From NCBI GenBank assembly GCA_018365895.1, contig JAGZJD010000010.1, forward strand, positions 1 through 56,357: a DNA stretch of 56,357 nucleotides. The letters run 5' to 3'. The position numbers and the translations under genes were made by a program. Source of the stretch: Lachnospiraceae bacterium. GTDB taxonomy: Bacteria; Bacillota_A; Clostridia; Lachnospirales; Lachnospiraceae. This document shows, one piece after another, positions 51,886 through 56,357 of this stretch. Position 1 is the first letter of the stretch. The number at the start of each line of letters is the position of its first letter. Under the pieces are notes generated by a model that was not told the DNA's origin, ran no database searches, and was given only the letters and a program-made list of their open reading frames with translations.

Positions 51886-53640
51886 ATGAATTCGTTTCAA
51901 TTTATTATGCAGTATGTGAAGAAATTCCGCATTCAGTACATCGTCGGAATTATTACGTTATTTGTTGTAGATTTTGCGAATCTGTTCATTCCGAAAATGA
52001 CCGGTACGATCACAGACGGCCTGACTGCGAGGACAATGGGGTGGGATGGTGTAAAGTCATGTTTGCTGACGCTGTTTTTGCTCGGAGTGACACTTGCAGT
52101 CGGCAGATTTTTGTGGCGCTATTTTCTCTTCGGATCGGCAAGAGCGATTGAACGGGAACTGCGAAATGAAATGTTCCGGCATCTGGAAGAGATGAGCGTA
52201 GAATATTACAACGAGCATAAAACAGGAGATCTGATGACACGTTTTACAAGTGATCTAAACGCGGTGCGTATGTCCATCGGGCCGGCGGTTATCTGCGTGT
52301 TTGATGCAGTTGTAATGACGATCATGGTTATTTGTCAGATGATGCTTTATGTCGATGTAAAGCTGACACTCATTGCAATCATTCCCATGTTTCTTATCTG
52401 TGTCGGGGAAATCTATTACGGAAAAGTGATGCACAGGCGTTTTCGCAAGCGCCAGGAAGCGGTGTCGGATTTGACAGATTTTGTGCAGGAAAGCTTTTCC
52501 GGAGTCAGAGTTGTTAAGGCGTTTGTGCAGGAGAAAGCACAGCGGTACGCATTTGCGAAAGAAAATAAAAATACAATGGAGCGCAATCTTGATGTGGTGC
52601 GTCTTCAGTCAGTAATCATGCCGCTTCTTGATGTTATCATTGGCCTGTCAACACTGGCTGCACTTTTATACGGTGGTTATCTGGCACTTGCCGGAGATAT
52701 TACGCTGGGGCGCTTTGTTGCATTTAACCAGTATATTAATATGCTTGTCTGGCCGATGCTTGCCTGCGGAGATGCAATTAACATGTTCTCACAGGGAGCA
52801 GCGTCCATTAAGCGTATCCAGGAAGTCCTGGAAGAAAAGCCGGAGATCTTTGACCGTGAGGACGCGGAAGATATTGAGAAAATAAAAGGCAATATCAGAT
52901 TTTGTGATCTGACATTCATTCACCGCGGACATAGCGAGCCGACACTCAGGCATATATCTCTTGATGTACCTGCCGGAACAACGCTTGCGGTCATCGGGCG
53001 TACCGGAAATGGAAAGTCAACACTTGTGAATCTCCTTCTGCACCTCTACAATACGAAGCCGGGCATGATTTTGATCGATGGGAAAGATATTAATGCTATT
53101 TCTTTAAAAACGCTTCGGGAAAATATTGCGTATGTGCCTCAGGATAATTTTCTGTTTTCAGACACGCTGAAATCCAACATTGCATTTGGGGCAGAAGAGG
53201 AAGATATGGATGCAATTGTGCGGGCAACGGAATCTGCCTGCATTCACGAAAATATTGTTGCATTTCCGGATGGATATGAAACGATTGTCGGAGAGCGCGG
53301 TGTAACACTATCCGGCGGACAAAAACAGCGAAGCTCAATTGCGCGTGCCCTTATGAAAGATGCGCCAATCTTAATTTTGGATGACGCGCTGTCGGCAGTT
53401 GATACGAAAACAGAAGAACATATTTTGACAAATCTCAGAAAAAACCGTGCAGGTAAGACAACCATTCTGATTGCACACCGCATTTCGACAATCCAGAACG
53501 CGGATATTATTATGGTGCTGGAAGACGGGGAAGCGAAAGAAATCGGAAACCATGATGAACTGATGGCGCAGAAGGGGATTTATCATGATATGTTTGAAAA
53601 GCAGCAGCTTGAGGCAGCAAAGGGAGGTGAGATCTCATGA
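51886..53640 (+). CDS. ABC exporter half-transporter, degenerate-site subunit
   Basis: This 584-residue protein has six membrane segments (about 1-310) and an ATP-binding domain with Walker A GRTGNGKSTLV, signature LSGGQKQR and Walker B LILDDALSAVD. The catalytic Glu is replaced by Asp, as in the degenerate-site subunit of heterodimeric exporters such as LmrC/TM287. ATG 51886 is set by GGAGGG at 51875-51880; an ATG at 51871 would overlap that site. It overlaps the partner gene by 4 bases. The substrate is unknown; lipid or drug export is possible. Confidence 0.92.
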   Translation: MNSFQFIMQYVKKFRIQYIVGIITLFVVDFANLFIPKMTGTITDGLTARTMGWDGVKSCLLTLFLLGVTLAVGRFLWRYFLFGSARAIERELRNEMFRHLEEMSVEYYNEHKTGDLMTRFTSDLNAVRMSIGPAVICVFDAVVMTIMVICQMMLYVDVKLTLIAIIPMFLICVGEIYYGKVMHRRFRKRQEAVSDLTDFVQESFSGVRVVKAFVQEKAQRYAFAKENKNTMERNLDVVRLQSVIMPLLDVIIGLSTLAALLYGGYLALAGDITLGRFVAFNQYINMLVWPMLACGDAINMFSQGAASIKRIQEVLEEKPEIFDREDAEDIEKIKGNIRFCDLTFIHRGHSEPTLRHISLDVPAGTTLAVIGRTGNGKSTLVNLLLHLYNTKPGMILIDGKDINAISLKTLRENIAYVPQDNFLFSDTLKSNIAFGAEEEDMDAIVRATESACIHENIVAFPDGYETIVGERGVTLSGGQKQRSSIARALMKDAPILILDDALSAVDTKTEEHILTNLRKNRAGKTTILIAHRISTIQNADIIMVLEDGEAKEIGNHDELMAQKGIYHDMFEKQQLEAAKGGEIS

Positions 53641-55610
53641 AACGTTTATTATCTTATCTGAAACCGCATAAATGGGTCATGACGATCGCGACAATCCTTG
53701 TTCTTGGAATTATTGTTGTGGAATTGTACCGCCCGATTATTATTGGCGATGCAATTGATGATTATATTAACGGTTATTATCATCCGTATATAGAGACAGA
53801 AAAGACAGATGAAGATGCAGTGTCTTATCACGGTATCTATCTGGAACGATATAATGGAAAACCGAAAAGTGACGGGAAGTATTATCAGATTTTTCTATAT
53901 CACGACAAATACTATATGGCAGAAGAAATCAATGCAGATGAGTGCCGCGAGTTAAAAGAAGGAGAAAATAGCGTGCTGAAGACATATGTGGATGCAGGCG
54001 CACCGCTCCTTTTGCGCGATGAGCTGACAGAACTTAGGCAAAGTGATTTTCATGGGATTCTTCTTGCGGCAGGCGTTTATCTTCTGATGCTGGCGCTTGG
54101 GTTTATGTTAAATGCGGTAGATACATGGATGCTCCAGAAAATGGGACAGAATATCATTTACAAGATGAGAGAAGAAGTATTCGCTCATATCCATAGTTTG
54201 TCGCTGAATTTTTTTAATACAACTCCGGTCGGAAAACTTGTCACGCGTGTTTCAAACGATACCGAAGCAATCAACGAGCTGTTTTCGACGATCCTTGTGA
54301 AGCTGTTTAAAAATATTGTGAAGATTATCGGCTATGCCGTTGTCATGCTTTCCATTGATGTGCGGATGGCGGGAATCTCATTTCTGCTTTTACCGCTTGT
54401 TACGGTACTTACGTTTGTATTCCGATTTTTGTCAAGAAAGGCGTACCAGATTACAAGAAATAAAATTACAGAACTGAATACATTTCTGTCAGAGCATATT
54501 TCCGGTATGAAGCTGATCCAGATTTTTGCGAGGGAAGAAGAACGATATCGGAAGTTTGAAAAGAAATCGTATGAGCTGTACCGGGCAAACTGGCGTGAGA
54601 CGATGACATTTGCTGTATTTCGGCCATCGATCTATCTTGTATCAATCGCGGCAATGGTAATCGTGATTGGAACCGGAAGCAAGTCAGTGCTTGACGGAAC
54701 ACTGTCACTTGGTACATTATTTATTTTCATTACCTATATCAGTTCCTTCTTTGAACCGATACAGGAGCTGGCAGAGCAGTTTGGTACGCTCCAGTCTGCC
54801 CTTGCTTCTGCGGAGAAGATTTTTGCAATTCTCGATGAAAAGCCGGAGATTGTGAATCCGCCACAGCCAAAATCAATCGATATCAAGGGAAAGATTGAGT
54901 TTCGTCATGTGTGGTTTGCATATGAGAAGGATGATTATATCCTAAAAGATGTAAGCTTCGTGATCGAGCCTGGACAAAAAACGGCATTTGTCGGGGCAAC
55001 AGGCGCTGGAAAGACATCGATCCTTAATCTGATCGGAAGGTATTTTGATATTCAGAAAGGACAGATCCTTCTGGACGGCGTTGATATTCGGGAGATTGAT
55101 ACCGATGTGCTGAGAGGAGCTATCGGGCAGGTGCAGCAGGATGTATTTATTTTTACCGGAGATATTAAGGGAAATATTACACTGAACAATGACAAGATAT
55201 CGTTGGAGCAGGTAAAAGCAGCAGCCAGAACAGTAAATGCTGATTCCTTTATCGAAAAACTTCCGGGCGGTTATGATGAACCGGTAACGGAGCGGGGAAG
55301 TACCTTTTCAGCCGGACAGCGGCAGCTTTTGTCTTTTGCGAGAACGCTTGCCTATGATCCGAAAATCCTTGTACTGGATGAAGCGACAGCGAATATTGAT
55401 ACGGAAACAGAGAGTTTGATTACAGATGCACTTTCCAGACTGATGAATGGTCGTACAACAATTATGGTTGCACATCGTTTGTCAACGATACAGCACGCAG
55501 ATCAGATTATTGTTATGCATAAAGGACAGATCCAGGAATCAGGAACACATCAGGAGTTGTTGAAAAAGGGCGGTATGTATAAAAACCTGTATGATCTTCA
55601 GATTGTGTAG
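53637..55610 (+). CDS. ABC exporter half-transporter, consensus-site subunit
   Basis: This 657-residue partner has Walker A GATGAGKTSIL, Walker B LVLDEATANID with the catalytic Glu, and a degenerate signature FSAGQRQL. Paired with the upstream subunit this gives one working and one degenerate ATP site, the usual heterodimer pattern. It is longer than normal because about 85 residues (about 40-125, tyrosine-rich, charged) are inserted outside the membrane between the first two helices. Similar insertions occur in some LmrD-like exporters; the role is unknown. ATGA overlap with the upstream gene. Confidence 0.92.
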   Translation: MKRLLSYLKPHKWVMTIATILVLGIIVVELYRPIIIGDAIDDYINGYYHPYIETEKTDEDAVSYHGIYLERYNGKPKSDGKYYQIFLYHDKYYMAEEINADECRELKEGENSVLKTYVDAGAPLLLRDELTELRQSDFHGILLAAGVYLLMLALGFMLNAVDTWMLQKMGQNIIYKMREEVFAHIHSLSLNFFNTTPVGKLVTRVSNDTEAINELFSTILVKLFKNIVKIIGYAVVMLSIDVRMAGISFLLLPLVTVLTFVFRFLSRKAYQITRNKITELNTFLSEHISGMKLIQIFAREEERYRKFEKKSYELYRANWRETMTFAVFRPSIYLVSIAAMVIVIGTGSKSVLDGTLSLGTLFIFITYISSFFEPIQELAEQFGTLQSALASAEKIFAILDEKPEIVNPPQPKSIDIKGKIEFRHVWFAYEKDDYILKDVSFVIEPGQKTAFVGATGAGKTSILNLIGRYFDIQKGQILLDGVDIREIDTDVLRGAIGQVQQDVFIFTGDIKGNITLNNDKISLEQVKAAARTVNADSFIEKLPGGYDEPVTERGSTFSAGQRQLLSFARTLAYDPKILVLDEATANIDTETESLITDALSRLMNGRTTIMVAHRLSTIQHADQIIVMHKGQIQESGTHQELLKKGGMYKNLYDLQIV

Positions 55611-55652
55611 TATAAAAAGTATATAAAGGACAGTGTGCCAATGCAGATAAGG

Positions 55653-55699
55653 CGGCAGGGAAAGCATATGATTATGTTATCCCTGCCGTCGATTTTTTT
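55653..55699 (+). terminator. Terminator after the ABC exporter genes
   Basis: CGGCAGGGA (55653-55661) pairs perfectly with TCCCTGCCG (55680-55688), followed by TCGATTTTTTT. Confidence 0.85.
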
Positions 55700-55829
55700 A
55701 TGCCGGAGTTTCGTCCTCGTATTTGTGTCGGTGTGATTCAATCAGAGCTGCATCGGCAAAATAATTGATCTTCATTGCATCTTTCACTTCATCAAGTGTC
55801 TCTGCTGCAATGGCGCGCGCCTGCTCACT
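55698..55829 (-). pseudogene. 3' remnant of trpS (tryptophanyl-tRNA synthetase)
   Basis: The minus strand encodes about 43 codons ending at a TAA (55698-55700): SEQARAIAAETLDEVKDAMK followed by INYFADAALIESHRHKYEDE and TPA. This closely matches the C-terminal tail of bacterial tryptophanyl-tRNA synthetases. Reading upstream, the frame hits a TAG at 55839-55841 after three unrelated codons, and the DNA beyond is the rRNA promoter region, so the other 290 or so codons are missing. The remnant faces the ABC exporter genes and shares their terminator region. It implies a rearrangement, and an intact trpS is expected elsewhere. Confidence 0.65.
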
Positions 55830-55970
55830 GAGAAATTTCTATACTGTAACATCGGGGGAGAATGGTGTCAAGAATTATGATTTGCTTAGGGAATATTTCC
55901 GCAGTGCATTTGACAGAGTTTCAGAAAAAAATGATGTAAAATCTTTGTAAAATATTTGAAAAAAATGAGA

Positions 55971-55999
55971 TTGACATGGCAAAGGTAACATGCTAGAAT
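55971..55999 (+). promoter_or_regulatory. rRNA operon promoter P1
   Basis: Perfect TTGACA (55971-55976) and TAGAAT (55994-55999), 17-base spacer. The region 55840-55970 between the trpS remnant and this promoter shows no supported gene. Confidence 0.75.
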
Positions 56000-56085
56000 A
56001 GAATCACTGTAGACATGACAGGATCTGACAAATATTTATAAATATCCAATTCAAATAGCGAATTGAAAAAATATTAAAAAAGATG

Positions 56086-56114
56086 TTGACATGCAAACAG
56101 TGATATGATATTAT
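56086..56114 (+). promoter_or_regulatory. rRNA operon promoter P2
   Basis: Perfect TTGACA (56086-56091) and TATTAT (56109-56114), 17-base spacer. The transcript would start near GAGCTGTC, a segment repeated after P3. Confidence 0.8.
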
Positions 56115-56168
56115 AAATGAGCTGTCGCAAAGACAACAAGAACTTGAAAAAATAAAATAAAAAAGTTC

Positions 56169-56197
56169 TTGACAAAGCGAATCAGTTATGATAAACT
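56169..56197 (+). promoter_or_regulatory. rRNA operon promoter P3
   Basis: Perfect TTGACA (56169-56174) and TAAACT (56192-56197) with a 17-base spacer and TGA directly before the -10 (extended -10). Confidence 0.7.
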
Positions 56198-56357
56198 GGA
56201 TGAGCTGTCAAACGACAGAGAACCTTGATAACTAAACAATAGACAACAACCCTGAAAGTTTCTTTAAAGAGATTTCAGAACGAGTTGGACACAAAAGTCT
56301 AACGACCTAAAAACAGTAATTATGGATGAATTAGCTAGCAGTTGATTCGCCAAGAAC
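56198..56357 (+). other. Leader of an rRNA operon
   Basis: The stretch downstream of P3 contains CTGTC-AAAC-GACAG, a short hairpin, then GAACCTTGATAACTAAACAA, resembling the antitermination and processing leader of clostridial rRNA operons. No 16S start (AGAGTTTGATC) is seen before the window ends, so the rRNA genes lie just beyond. Confidence 0.65.

Noticed and set aside
50877..55610. Bacteriocin processing and export system (C39 peptidase plus ABC exporter)
   Set aside because: The peptidase is a separate C39_2-type protein, the exporters lack the N-terminal C39 domain, a terminator and a new promoter separate them, and no double-glycine leader peptide gene was found.
55765..55950. A 61-codon + strand frame spanning the trpS remnant junction
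   Set aside because: The first part is antisense to the trpS tail and there is no ribosome-binding site; only the second half could be a remnant of another gene, which I cannot identify.
1..56357. CRISPR arrays, phage genes, insertion sequences or tRNA genes
   Set aside because: I saw no regularly spaced repeats, transposase or integrase motifs, or tRNA cloverleaf sequences other than the tmRNA ends.

Overview
The window looks like a chromosomal core segment of a spore-forming member of the Lachnospiraceae (Clostridia, low-to-moderate GC Gram-positive). This rests on the gene set and order: rnr-smpB-ssrA, AddAB rather than RecBCD, a class 1B pyrD with pyrK, a type I OMP decarboxylase of about 300 residues, an alpha/beta-type small acid-soluble spore protein, and many ATG, GTG and TTG starts preceded by strong GGAGG sites. 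The genus cannot be fixed from the sequence alone. Nearly all genes lie on the + strand; the exceptions are a partial MATE transporter at the left edge, one AraC regulator, and a trpS remnant at the right edge.

Layout. 1-2.1 kb: partial MATE exporter (-), YitT protein, secG. 2.2-5.4 kb: RNase R, SmpB and tmRNA (the trans-translation module), closed by two terminators. 5.6-11 kb: a two-component system, ung, a TPR lipoprotein, hflX and an MnmM/YtqB-type methyltransferase, meeting a convergent AraC regulator. 12-21 kb: a DapF-like protein lacking both catalytic cysteines, a DUF1275 protein, addB, addA, DUF1294. 21-24.4 kb: PadR, DUF1700, DUF4097 and PspC envelope genes behind a palindromic operator, a SASP gene, and a divergent WecG/TagA-like protein. 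24.6-29.8 kb: a PucR/CdaR-type regulator, ftsE, ftsX, an M23 hydrolase and a CtpA protease (cell-wall cleavage). 29.9-36.1 kb: pyrC-pyrF-pyrK-pyrD, then an ECF S component with a uridine-kinase-like protein, then pyrE. 36.1-39.2 kb: three small membrane proteins and a long M29-type aminopeptidase. 39.4-42.9 kb: purE-purM-purN-purD. 43-46.4 kb: a YtrA-type GntR regulator with clpC, and a conserved protein of unknown function. 46.5-55.6 kb: radA, a second two-component system with an exported protein and a C39-like peptidase, and a heterodimeric ABC exporter. 55.7-56.36 kb: a trpS 3' remnant and three tandem rRNA-type promoters leading into the leader of an rRNA operon whose 16S gene starts beyond the window.

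Most of the window is ordinary housekeeping DNA. I found no phage, insertion sequence, CRISPR array, toxin-antitoxin pair or obvious defence island. The points most worth a second look are the Ser/Ser DapF-like enzyme with a perfect inverted repeat in front of it, the PadR operator laid over a near-consensus promoter, the GntR-clpC pairing with a 12-bp palindrome, the ECF transporter plus kinase inside the pyrimidine locus, the degenerate WecG-like protein, the N-terminally extended M29 peptidase, and the trpS remnant at the rRNA operon junction. All functional calls come from reading motifs by eye; no database search was run.
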